Positions 17,337-25,038 of a DNA stretch of 64,000 nucleotides are shown here, in pieces; positions within the stretch are counted from its first letter, which is position 1; every line of letters begins with the position of its first letter. The position numbers were made by a program, and so were the translations under genes. The notes beneath the pieces were generated by a model. It had not been told where the DNA came from. It saw only the letters and a program-made list of their open reading frames with translations, and searched no databases. Source of the stretch: Flavobacterium soyae (GTDB lineage: Bacteria; Bacteroidota; Bacteroidia; Flavobacteriales; Flavobacteriaceae); the NCBI RefSeq assembly GCF_021245985.1, contig NZ_JAJQXA010000022.1, forward strand, positions 16,958 through 80,957, read 5' to 3'.

Positions 17337-18038
17337 TTAATTAATAAATTCAGCTTCAAATAAATTGGTTAAATGTTTGATTATTTTAGACTTTACTTCT
17401 TCTTCGTCAACTTTTTCTACGCCAAGCTCAGCGTTTAATGATGTAACGCCTTTTCCGCGAATTCCACATGGAATAATATTATCAAAATAGCCTAAATCGA
17501 CATTTACGTTAAGAGCAAATCCATGCATGGTAACCCAGCGTGAAGCGCGAACACCCATTGCGCATATTTTGCGTGCAAACGGAGTTCCGACCCCCAGCCA
17601 GACTCCGGTTTCACCTTCACTCCTGCCCGACTCTAAACCATATTCTGCCAAAGTCAGAATCATCGCTTCTTCAAGAAACCGTAAATATTTATGAATATCG
17701 GTGAAGAAATTTTCTAAATCCAGAATTGGATAACCTACAATTTGTCCCGGCCCGTGATATGTAATATCACCGCCGCGATTGATTTTATAAAAAGCTGCTC
17801 CTTTAGCTTTAAGCTGTTTTTCGTTTAATAATAAGTTTTCCAGATCGCCGCTTTTGCCTAAAGTGTAAACATGCGGATGCTCAACAAACAACAAATAATT
17901 TGGTGTTGGCAAGTCAAGTTCTTCTCTTCTGTTTTTGATTTTTAAGTCGACAATATCCTTAAAAAGTTCTTCCTGATATTCCCAAGTCGATTTATAATCC
18001 CGGTTTCCAAGATCTTGAAGTTGAATTTTTGTATTCAT
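17337..18038 (-). CDS. lipB: Octanoyltransferase LipB
   Basis: A 233-residue enzyme with the LipB motifs RGGDITYHGPGQIVGYPI, ARKICAMGVRASRWVTMHG and IPCGIRGKGVTSL. The acyl-acceptor cysteine is in IPCGI, with the lysine in the ARKI motif. LipB moves octanoyl from acyl carrier protein to lipoyl domains, the first step in making lipoate. It is immediately downstream of the lipoprotein gene (5-base gap), so the two are probably cotranscribed. No lipA is in the window. Confidence 0.95.
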   Translation of the reverse strand: MNTKIQLQDLGNRDYKSTWEYQEELFKDIVDLKIKNRREELDLPTPNYLLFVEHPHVYTLGKSGDLENLLLNEKQLKAKGAAFYKINRGGDITYHGPGQIVGYPILDLENFFTDIHKYLRFLEEAMILTLAEYGLESGRSEGETGVWLGVGTPFARKICAMGVRASRWVTMHGFALNVNVDLGYFDNIIPCGIRGKGVTSLNAELGVEKVDEEEVKSKIIKHLTNLFEAEFIN

Positions 18039-18043
18039 TTTAA

Positions 18044-18799
18044 TTATTTTTCAAACTCGACTTCAAAGTTAAGTTTGTCAGGATTCTCCATATAATCCGT
18101 GAAAGTGTATTGAATTGTAATTGATTTTCGATCGTCGCTGAATAAAGCATTCGGGTTTGATACTTTTTTTATTTTCTTCGGAAAGTGATATTTGATAATA
18201 TAATTTGATGAAGCAAACATCATTTTAGACATATCTGCTGCTGAATCTTTTTTTACTTCGGCCAGTTTCTGCTGATCGATTATCGCTTTTCGGGCAAATT
18301 TCTTTCCGTCATAAGTATAGTTTAATTTGCTGTTATTGTTTCCAAAACCGCTTCCCATTGGGTTTGGCGGAGCTGCCCCTCCTTCTAATTTTTGAAGTGT
18401 ACTTGCGGTTTGTAAAATATCCTGAAGTTCGTTTACGTTTTTAAAATCGGTTGAAAAAGTCATTAAAAACTGTTTTTTTTCAGCACTCATTTTGGTATTA
18501 ACTACAAAATTTTCGAGTTTTTTAATTTCTTGCTGAGCTTCCGGAGACATTTTTGCGATGCTGTCTTTTTTATCTGCAAATAATTGTTTGAAAGTAAAAG
18601 TAGAATCAATGTCTTTTTTAGCATCGGCTCCCATCTGGCTTCCAATTTGGTCGCCCGCCATTTCCATCAAAGCAGAACCATCCATATCTACAGAGAATTT
18701 TCCGCTTCCGTTATCGTTGATGTAAATATTTTCAGTAAAAGTACAGCTTGTTAATGTCGCTATTAAAAAAGAAAAACTAAGTAATTTGTATAATTTCAT
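18044..18799 (-). CDS. Lipoprotein of unknown function upstream of lipB
   Basis: The start at 18799 gives MKLYKLLSFSFLIATLTSC, a typical lipoprotein signal with the lipobox cysteine at residue 19; an upstream ATG would bury it. The mature part (251 residues in total) starts FTENIYINDNGSGKFSVDMD and contains charged helical segments and a glycine/proline-rich loop near the middle. No known domain is recognised. The lipB gene follows after five bases, but no link to lipoate is evident. Confidence 0.7.
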   Translation of the reverse strand: MKLYKLLSFSFLIATLTSCTFTENIYINDNGSGKFSVDMDGSALMEMAGDQIGSQMGADAKKDIDSTFTFKQLFADKKDSIAKMSPEAQQEIKKLENFVVNTKMSAEKKQFLMTFSTDFKNVNELQDILQTASTLQKLEGGAAPPNPMGSGFGNNNSKLNYTYDGKKFARKAIIDQQKLAEVKKDSAADMSKMMFASSNYIIKYHFPKKIKKVSNPNALFSDDRKSITIQYTFTDYMENPDKLNFEVEFEK

Positions 18800-19143
18800 C
18801 GTAGTACAATTTTTTATCAAATATACGAACTCTATTTTTAATTGGTTAACTGTTGATATGTTTAATCGTTTATGCGAAAATTGGCTCACGGATTTCACTA
18901 ATGGTACGGATTGAACGCAGATTATTGTTTAGCTTTAACTTTTACAAAGTTTCTCTCTGTAAAAAGAAATCCGTGGTCAATCCGTACCATCAGTAAAATC
19001 TGTGGTCTATAAACCAATCCGCCATTTTTCACCCATTTTAAAGATTGAAATACAATAAATTGCTATAACAAAAAATCTAAAATCAGCATTCTAAAATCTA
19101 CATTCTTTTCTTTATCTTTGCACACTTAAAAAAAGAGCACAAA
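18800..19143. other. 344-base gap between lipoprotein and lysS: inverted repeat and promoter
   Basis: This stretch holds a degenerate inverted repeat with arms at about 18888-18914 and 18966-19004 built on GGTACGGATTGA and TCAATCCGTACC. Then come ATCTAAAATC-type repeats (about 19075-19105) and the lysS -7 box TATCTTTG. No open frame with coding character is seen. Confidence 0.7.
19113..19120 (+). promoter_or_regulatory. -7 promoter box of lysS
   Basis: TATCTTTG matches the Bacteroidota -7 consensus TAnnTTTG exactly and lies 23 bases before the lysS start codon. No good -33 TTG is visible at the usual spacing. Confidence 0.6.
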
Positions 19144-20847
19144 ATGGCATTATCAGAACAAGAAATCATCAGAAGAGAAAAACTTCAAAACTTACGCAGT
19201 CTGGGAATCAATCCTTATCCAGCTAATCTTTTTCCTGTAAATCATACTTCTAAGCAAATAAAGGAGTCGTTTGAAGAAGGTAAAAAGGTTATCGTTGCGG
19301 GTCGTTTGATGAGCGTGAGAGATCAGGGAAAAGCTTGTTTTGCTGAATTGCAGGATAGTGAAGGACGTATTCAATTGTACGTGAACCGCGATGTTTTGTG
19401 TGAAGGTGACGATAAAACTTTATACAACCAGGTATTTAAAAAATTAACTGATTTAGGTGACTTTATTGGTATTGAAGGAGAATTGTTTACTACACAAGTT
19501 GGTGCAAAATGTATCCGTGTAAACGGATTTACTTTCCTGAGTAAAACGTTACGCCCGCTTCCTTTACCAAAAGTTGATGAAGAAGGAAACGTACACGATG
19601 CATTTAATGATGCTGAGTTACGTTACAGAATGCGTTATGTAGATTTAACGGTAAATCAGCACGTTAAAGAAACTTTCATCAAACGTACAAAGTTGTTTAG
19701 CGCTATGCGTAACTATTTTAATGATGCCGGTTATCTTGAAGTTGAAACTCCGGTTTTACAATCAATTCCGGGTGGAGCTTCGGCAAGACCTTTTATCACA
19801 CACCATAATTCGCTTGATATCCCGCTTTACATGCGTATTGCAAACGAATTATATTTAAAAAGATTAATTGTTGGTGGATTTGAAGGTGTTTATGAGTTCT
19901 CTAAAAACTTCCGTAACGAAGGTATGGACAGAACACATAATCCTGAATTTACTGCAATGGAAATATATGTAGCTTACAAAGACTACAACTGGATGATGGA
20001 ATTTGCAGAAGGTTTACTTGAACATTGCGCGATTGCTGTAAATGGTACAAGCGAAGTTACTTTTGGTGAGCATACAATCAACTTTAAAGCACCTTATGCA
20101 CGCGTTACAATGACCGATTCTATCAAACATTTTACTGGATTTGATATTTCCGGAAAAACAGAAGAAGAATTGTTTACTGCTGCAAAAGGAATGGGAATTG
20201 AAGTTGACGAAACAATGGGTAAAGGGAAATTGATTGATGAAATTTTTGGAGCTAAATGTGAAGGAAATTATATTCAGCCAACTTTTATTACAGATTATCC
20301 TAAAGAAATGTCACCTCTTTGTAAAGAGCACCGTGACAATCCAGATTTGACTGAGCGTTTTGAATTGATGGTTTGCGGTAAAGAAATTGCAAATGCGTAT
20401 TCTGAATTAAATGATCCAATTGATCAGCGTGAGCGTTTTGAAGATCAAATGCGTTTATCTGAAAAAGGGGATGATGAAGCAAACGGAATTATCGACGAAG
20501 ATTTCTTAAGAGCTCTTGAATATGGTATGCCTCCAACGTCTGGAATGGGAATTGGAATGGATCGTTTGATTATGTATTTAACAAATAATGCTTCTATTCA
20601 GGAAGTTTTATTGTTCCCGCAAATGCGTCCGGAGAAAAAACAAGCTCAAATTGAATTGTCTGACGAAGAAAAAGTAATCATTACTTTATTGAAAGGAAAC
20701 GAAAATAAAATGGAATTAGCGCAGCTAAAAGTTACAGCTAACTTAAGCGGTAAAAAATGGGATGCGTCTATGAAAAACTTATCTAAACATGGTTTGACTA
20801 AAGTTGTCGTTGACGGCGAGTTCAAAACTGTTGAATTGGTGGAGTAA
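19144..20847 (+). CDS. lysS: Lysyl-tRNA synthetase, class II, with C-terminal extension
   Basis: A 567-residue enzyme. The N-terminal OB fold for anticodon binding (about 55-145, VIVAGRLMSVRDQGKACFAEL) and class II catalytic motifs are clear: motif 2 FRNEGMDRTHNPEFT and motif 3 GMGIGMDRLIM. The common bacterial form is about 500 residues; here about 65 residues follow the motif 3 region and the FPQMRPEKK end, containing SDEEKVIITLLKGNENKMEL and a second helical/beta unit. The extension's job is unknown. It charges tRNA-Lys. The transcript ends at a hairpin at 20875-20906. Confidence 0.96.
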   Translation: MALSEQEIIRREKLQNLRSLGINPYPANLFPVNHTSKQIKESFEEGKKVIVAGRLMSVRDQGKACFAELQDSEGRIQLYVNRDVLCEGDDKTLYNQVFKKLTDLGDFIGIEGELFTTQVGAKCIRVNGFTFLSKTLRPLPLPKVDEEGNVHDAFNDAELRYRMRYVDLTVNQHVKETFIKRTKLFSAMRNYFNDAGYLEVETPVLQSIPGGASARPFITHHNSLDIPLYMRIANELYLKRLIVGGFEGVYEFSKNFRNEGMDRTHNPEFTAMEIYVAYKDYNWMMEFAEGLLEHCAIAVNGTSEVTFGEHTINFKAPYARVTMTDSIKHFTGFDISGKTEEELFTAAKGMGIEVDETMGKGKLIDEIFGAKCEGNYIQPTFITDYPKEMSPLCKEHRDNPDLTERFELMVCGKEIANAYSELNDPIDQRERFEDQMRLSEKGDDEANGIIDEDFLRALEYGMPPTSGMGIGMDRLIMYLTNNASIQEVLLFPQMRPEKKQAQIELSDEEKVIITLLKGNENKMELAQLKVTANLSGKKWDASMKNLSKHGLTKVVVDGEFKTVELVE

Positions 20848-20874
20848 TTTTTGTCTTATTTTATTACAAATACA

Positions 20875-20906
20875 GCCCGATAGGTTTATAACTTATCGGG
20901 TTTTTC
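20875..20906 (+). terminator. Terminator of lysS
   Basis: CCCGATA pairs with TATCGGG across an AT-rich loop, followed by five Ts, 28 bases after the lysS stop. Confidence 0.8.
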
Positions 20907-20947
20907 GTTTTATTTACATAACTTTGATTAATGAAAACTGTATTATT

Positions 20948-21181
20948 ATGAGCACTTTAGAAATAAAATTAGAAATATTTGATAAACTAAAAAATGTTGA
21001 GGATGTCAGCCTGTTAGAAAAAACCAGAAATCTTCTAAAAAATGCAGATACTTCAGAAATTTATCAATTTGAACAATATGAATTGGATATGCTGAGAGAA
21101 AGTGAAGAAGACATTAAATATGGAAGAGTCATTTCTCAAGAAGATTTAGATACGGAAGATTTAGAATGGCTGTCAGAATAA
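20948..21181 (+). CDS. Antitoxin-like protein of a RelE/ParE-type module
   Basis: A 77-residue acidic protein starting at ATG 20948 (MSTLEIKLEIFDKLKNVEDV). Its second half is rich in Glu and Asp (YELDMLRESEEDIKYGRVIS), the pattern of small antitoxins whose tail wraps a RelE/ParE toxin. Its final codons overlap the toxin start: ATG GCT GTC begins inside GAA TGG CTG TCA GAA TAA. That overlap is typical of toxin-antitoxin operons. The antitoxin frame is intact, while the toxin behind it is broken. Confidence 0.7.
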   Translation: MSTLEIKLEIFDKLKNVEDVSLLEKTRNLLKNADTSEIYQFEQYELDMLRESEEDIKYGRVISQEDLDTEDLEWLSE

Positions 21182-21472
21182 TTTGGACTAATACAGCTGT
21201 TAATCAAAGAAGAAAAATATTGAATTATTTGGAATAAAAGAAATAAGTCAAAAACTTATTCAAGAAAGTTAGTTACAGAAATAACACAAAGAGTTAAGTT
21301 TCTAGTGAATAATCCTGAAATTTACGTTAAAACCACTTTTCCAGATATTAGATTCTCAACATTATGACATTATAATATATTTTATAGAATAACTACAAAA
21401 GAATTAATTGTCATAGCATTTTGGGATAATAGACGAAATCCAAAAATACTTTCTAAAATGCTAAAAAGGTAA
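21166..21472 (+). pseudogene. Decayed RelE/ParE-family toxin gene
   Basis: The frame opens MAVRIIWTNTAVNQRRKILN, then stops at about 21232. The downstream frame (one base off) continues with WNKRNKSKTYSRKLV and VKFLVNNPEIY, hits a TGA at 21365-21367, and ends HYNIFYRI followed by IAFWDNRRNPKIL and a stop at 21470. The ordered features W..A...R..IL.Y, the NP turn and D-x-RRNP tail are those of the RelE/ParE toxin fold. The total of 307 bases is one more than a multiple of three, matching a single-base frameshift. Both lesions make a functional toxin very unlikely. Confidence 0.8.
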
Positions 21473-21481
21473 TCATATAAT

Positions 21482-21513
21482 ACCCCGACTGGTTTTAAAA
21501 CCAGTCGGGGTTT
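21482..21513. repeat. Palindrome of the CCCGAC(A/T)GG family
   Basis: CCCCGACTGG pairs with CCAGTCGGGG around TTTTAAAA, followed by a T-rich run. It is a variant of the CCCGACAGG palindromes at 52926-52958 and 53304-53336; the A/T difference is matched on the other arm, so pairing is conserved. It can act as a terminator for the toxin-antitoxin remnant. Confidence 0.85.
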
Positions 21514-21619
21514 GTTTTTTATATCTTATTGCTGTCGAATTAGATTGCGTACACACTGTTGTGCGTCTCTACTGAATATCTTTGTGTACATTTTCAGGTA
21601 TCGTAAACCCGACAGGTTT

Positions 21620-22216
21620 TTAAAATGAATACTTCACCAACTTTTTATCATAAATATCTAAAACCTTTGTACTTTCTTTTGGAAGATCTCCTTTCCATTT
21701 TTCCTGAACAGATGGATTTGATGGATATTTCCCATTCTTCATTTTTATATGATGAAATAAACCACCGCTTTTCATTAAAAGATTATAAAATTTTTCAGTT
21801 GATGAAGTCGTTACATAAATAGGGAAATCAGTTACGGTGAAAGAATTGATTAAACTTCCTTTATTATTTAAAATATAACCAGAACAGCCCCCGCTTCCAC
21901 AGAAATACGAATTAGAGAAACCAACAAAATATTCATTTTTCTGATCGTTATTTAAATCAAAAGCTTCGTAATAAAAGAACCTGTTTTCTTTTGTCAATAC
22001 GGGAAGATCGTTCTTTAATAGAACCTTTAATTGCTTTCGAATTAATTTGGCTGCTTTATCTTCTTTTGCAGGAGCATCACTTACATCAGCAGTTCCTCCA
22101 ATGGTTTTTGACAATGTATCCTGAATAATCGTTTTAATAATATTTTTTGATTCCGTTTTACTTTGACATGAATATAATGCCAGAATTGCGATTAGAATTA
22201 GAATTTTATTTTTCAT
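21620..22216 (-). CDS. Lipoprotein of unknown function
   Basis: A 198-residue protein with a lipoprotein signal (MKNKILILIAILALYSC, Cys17). The mature part is charged, with YEAFDLNNDQKNEYFVGF resembling a calcium-binding or VCBS-type acidic turn, and a Cys-rich loop (FCGSGGCSGY) that could form a disulfide. It probably faces the periplasm or cell surface. No family is recognised with confidence. Upstream of its start lies a degenerate CCCGACAG-type repeat (about 22281-22325). Confidence 0.6.
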   Translation of the reverse strand: MKNKILILIAILALYSCQSKTESKNIIKTIIQDTLSKTIGGTADVSDAPAKEDKAAKLIRKQLKVLLKNDLPVLTKENRFFYYEAFDLNNDQKNEYFVGFSNSYFCGSGGCSGYILNNKGSLINSFTVTDFPIYVTTSSTEKFYNLLMKSGGLFHHIKMKNGKYPSNPSVQEKWKGDLPKESTKVLDIYDKKLVKYSF

Positions 22217-22341
22217 AATCTGATATTTTAAATCTACATACTCATTTTCAAGTAATTAAATTACGAAAAATATTCGACAAGCAACCCGACAGTCCCGAAG
22301 TCTCTGGATAAGAACCTATCAGGTTTAATGCAGCGGATAAT

Positions 22342-23361
22342 TTAAACTAATAATGCCGCTTTATTTTCAATATCATTTTGCTTCAATAATGATTTTATAT
22401 TATTGAAAGTTACCAATGCAATCTGCGTTAAAGCTTCGTTGGTAAAAAACGCCTGATGCGCTGTTACCAAAACATTCGGAAAACTCATTAAACGCTGAAT
22501 TGCATCATCCTGAATAATATCTGCAGATAAATCCCTGAAGAAAAGTTTTTCTTCCTGTTCGTAAACATCAATTCCTAAATAGCCAATTTTACCTTCTTTT
22601 AAACCTTCAATTACGCAGGAAGTTTCAATTAATCCGCCGCGGCTAGTATTAATAATCATTACGCTGTCTTTCATCAAAGCAATTGAATTTTTGTTAATTA
22701 CATGCTTTGTTTGATCGTTTAGCGGACAGTGAAGTGAAATGATATCGCTCGATTTAAATATTTCTTCTAAACCAACAAAAGAAATACCGTCTTTAGCCAT
22801 TTCCTCATTGGTTACAATATCATAAGCCAAAACTTTACAGCCAAAACCCAAAGCAATTTTTGCAAAAGCTTTTCCGATATTTCCCGTTCCAATAATTCCA
22901 ATTGTTTTTCCAAACAAATCAAAACCTAATAATCCATTTAAAGAGAAATTTTGCTCACGAACCCTGTTATATGCTTTATGTGTTTTTCGGTTTAAAGTCA
23001 AAATCATAGCCATCGCATGTTCAGCAACTGCCTGCGGAGAATATGCCGGAACACGACAGACTTTTAAATTGTGTTTTTTTGCTGCTTCCAGATCGACATT
23101 ATTAAAACCTGCGCAGCGTAATGCAATAATTTTTACATTTTTTTCTTCCAATTGTTTAATTACGGCTTCGTTTACAATGTCGTTTACAAAGACGCAGACA
23201 ATTTTGGTTTTTTCAATTAAAATTACAGTTTGAGGATTTAATTGTGTTTCGAAAAAATCCAGTTCAAAACCAAAATCAGCATTGTATTTATTGAAGAAAG
23301 CTTTATCGTAAGGCTGCGTTGAAAAGAAAGCAATTTTATTGTTTGACAAAGAGGAATTCAT
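22342..23361 (-). CDS. D-2-hydroxyacid dehydrogenase (D-lactate dehydrogenase type)
   Basis: A 339-residue protein with the NAD-binding motif GIIGTGNIGKAFAKIALGFG near residues 145-165 and the family's catalytic regions: the arginine in NTSRGGLIET, the acidic residue of GIDVYEQE, and the histidine in VTAHQAFFTNEAL. It resembles fermentative D-lactate dehydrogenase (LdhA type), which reduces pyruvate with NADH. Other 2-ketoacids are possible. It stands alone on the minus strand, facing the divergently transcribed CpxP-like pair. Confidence 0.88.
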   Translation of the reverse strand: MNSSLSNNKIAFFSTQPYDKAFFNKYNADFGFELDFFETQLNPQTVILIEKTKIVCVFVNDIVNEAVIKQLEEKNVKIIALRCAGFNNVDLEAAKKHNLKVCRVPAYSPQAVAEHAMAMILTLNRKTHKAYNRVREQNFSLNGLLGFDLFGKTIGIIGTGNIGKAFAKIALGFGCKVLAYDIVTNEEMAKDGISFVGLEEIFKSSDIISLHCPLNDQTKHVINKNSIALMKDSVMIINTSRGGLIETSCVIEGLKEGKIGYLGIDVYEQEEKLFFRDLSADIIQDDAIQRLMSFPNVLVTAHQAFFTNEALTQIALVTFNNIKSLLKQNDIENKAALLV

Positions 23362-23548
23362 AATAATTTGTTTTTGGAAAATATTTTATTGGTCTTCTAA
23401 AAATAAGAAAATATTTTCAATATACAGGAAAGCTGCAGTTTTAAATATTTACATCTCAAAAAGTTAAATAAACAACAATTCACAATATTAATTAAACCTA
23501 TTCAGTTTAATAAAGTCTAAATACTATAACCTTAAAAAAAGACAAATC

Positions 23549-23989
23549 ATGAAAAAATTATTTATCGCAGCTATGCTATTAGTTGGAATAGCAAGTTTTG
23601 CACAAGACACCGATCAAAAAACAGCAGCTGAACAAAAAGAAAAATTAACTCCCGAACAGCGCAGCGAAAAACAATTAAAAAAGTTAACTACAGAATTGAG
23701 TTTAGATGCCAATCAACAAGCACAGGTAAAACAATTACTAGCTGAAAGAAGTGCTAAAGCAGAAAAATTCAGAGAAGCCAGAGAAGCAAAAAAGAACAGT
23801 GATGTAAAGCCAACTGCAGCTGAAAAAGAAGCTTTTAAAAATGAAATAAAAGCCGAAAAAGAAGCAAATGACGCAAAAATGAAAGCAATTCTAAACGCTG
23901 ATCAATATGCAAAATGGCATTCTTTACAGGAAAAAAATAAAGACAAAGCCAGAGAAAAAATAAAAGAATACAAAAAAGAAAGCAACTAA
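23549..23989 (+). CDS. Secreted Spy/CpxP-like protein, one repeat unit
   Basis: A 146-residue protein with signal peptide MKKLFIAAMLLVGIASFA ending at a QD junction. The mature part is a charged helical module with the LTPEQR/LxxNQQxQVKxLL pattern of Spy/CpxP-like periplasmic chaperones, ending in LNADQYAKW. It likely helps folding or stress sensing in the periplasm, though this is inferred. The next gene has nearly the same signal peptide and carries the module twice, so the two arose by duplication. A terminator follows at 24000-24032. Confidence 0.7.
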   Translation: MKKLFIAAMLLVGIASFAQDTDQKTAAEQKEKLTPEQRSEKQLKKLTTELSLDANQQAQVKQLLAERSAKAEKFREAREAKKNSDVKPTAAEKEAFKNEIKAEKEANDAKMKAILNADQYAKWHSLQEKNKDKAREKIKEYKKESN

Positions 23990-23999
23990 ATATAGTTTA

Positions 24000-24032
24000 T
24001 ACAAAGAGGCCGTTGAGCCTCTTTGTATTTTC
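24000..24032 (+). terminator. Terminator between the two CpxP-like genes
   Basis: ACAAAGAGGC pairs perfectly with GCCTCTTTGT over a six-base loop, then TATTTTC. It separates the two paralogous genes, which therefore are probably transcribed independently. Confidence 0.85.
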
Positions 24033-24162
24033 AAATATTTTTAAAACCACATTATATTTTCATTAATAGTTTCTGTTAAATAAAAGATAAATCTGACAAT
24101 CTCATTAAACTTATTAAATCTGTAGAAGTCTAATTGCAATAAACCTTTTAAAAAGACGAAAA

Positions 24163-24903
24163 ATGAAAAAATTATTTATCGCAGCTTTATTGTTCGTTGG
24201 AATAGTAAGTTTTGCACAAGACATCAATCAGAAACCAGCACGTGATCAAAGAGAAAAATTAACTCCCGAACAGCGTAATGAAAAGCATTTACAAAAACTA
24301 ACTTCTGATTTGAATTTAGATAAAAAACAGCAGGAACAAGTAAAGCAGCTTTTGGCAGAGAAAAGTGCTAAAACGGAAAAGTTCAGAGATTCAAGAAAAG
24401 ACAGTAAAACAAAACCTACTGCAGAAGAAAGAGAAGCTTTTAAAAAACAAATTACCGCCGAAAGAGAAGCCAACGATGCTAAAATGAAAGCCATTTTAAA
24501 TGCGGATCAATACACAAAATGGACGGCTCTAAAAAAAGAACATGAAGGCCGCAGAGGAAAAGGAGATCATAAAGATCATAAAACACCACAGGAACGTAAT
24601 CAGGCGCATTTACAAAAATTAACGACTGACTTAAATCTAAATGCTGATCAGCAAAAACAAGTAAGTGAACTTTTATCTGACAGAAGTACAAAAATGGAAA
24701 TGCTTAAAAAAAGCAGAAGAGATTCTGGTGTACAGCCAACTGAAGCTGATAAAAAAGCCATGAAAAAACAAATGGAAGAAGATCACAAAGCTTATGATGC
24801 AAAAATGAAATCTATTTTAAATGCAGATCAATACAAAAAATGGACAGCAATTAAAAAAGAACATAAAGACAAAATGAAAGATCACCGAAAAGATAAAATG
24901 TAA
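24163..24903 (+). CDS. Secreted Spy/CpxP-like protein, duplicated module
   Basis: A 246-residue paralogue of the preceding gene, with signal peptide MKKLFIAALLFVGIVSFA. It holds two tandem copies of the module: copy 1 at about 28-128 and copy 2 at about 143-240, each with ERN(E/Q)xHLQKLTxDLNL, QQ-QV, a KxxxRxS linker and ILNADQYxKWTAxKKEH. The first copy is the closer match to the one-unit gene upstream. Highly charged, with a lysine-rich end (KDHRKDKM). Likely periplasmic; no metal site is evident. Confidence 0.7.
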   Translation: MKKLFIAALLFVGIVSFAQDINQKPARDQREKLTPEQRNEKHLQKLTSDLNLDKKQQEQVKQLLAEKSAKTEKFRDSRKDSKTKPTAEEREAFKKQITAEREANDAKMKAILNADQYTKWTALKKEHEGRRGKGDHKDHKTPQERNQAHLQKLTTDLNLNADQQKQVSELLSDRSTKMEMLKKSRRDSGVQPTEADKKAMKKQMEEDHKAYDAKMKSILNADQYKKWTAIKKEHKDKMKDHRKDKM

Positions 24904-24912
24904 TTGAGATCA

Positions 24913-25035
24913 AAAAAAAGAGGCTGTCTCAAAAGTAAAATCAAGCTGTTGAGAATCGCGTAAACGGAAAATTTCTCCGATAGGTATCCGAATAAAAAAG
25001 AGGTTGTCTCGACTTTTGAGACAGCCTCTTTTTTG
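24913..25035. repeat. Nested GAGGCTGTCTC hairpins between convergent genes
   Basis: A GAGGCTGTCTCAAAAGT segment at about 24920-24936 is answered by its reverse complement at 25012-25033. A second hairpin, GAGGTTGTCTC with GAGACAGCCTC, lies wholly at 24999-25030. Each strand has a run of Ts or As, so it can terminate both the CpxP-like gene (+) and hemL (-). The same motif recurs at 63873-63907. Confidence 0.85.
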
Positions 25036-25038
25036 CTA

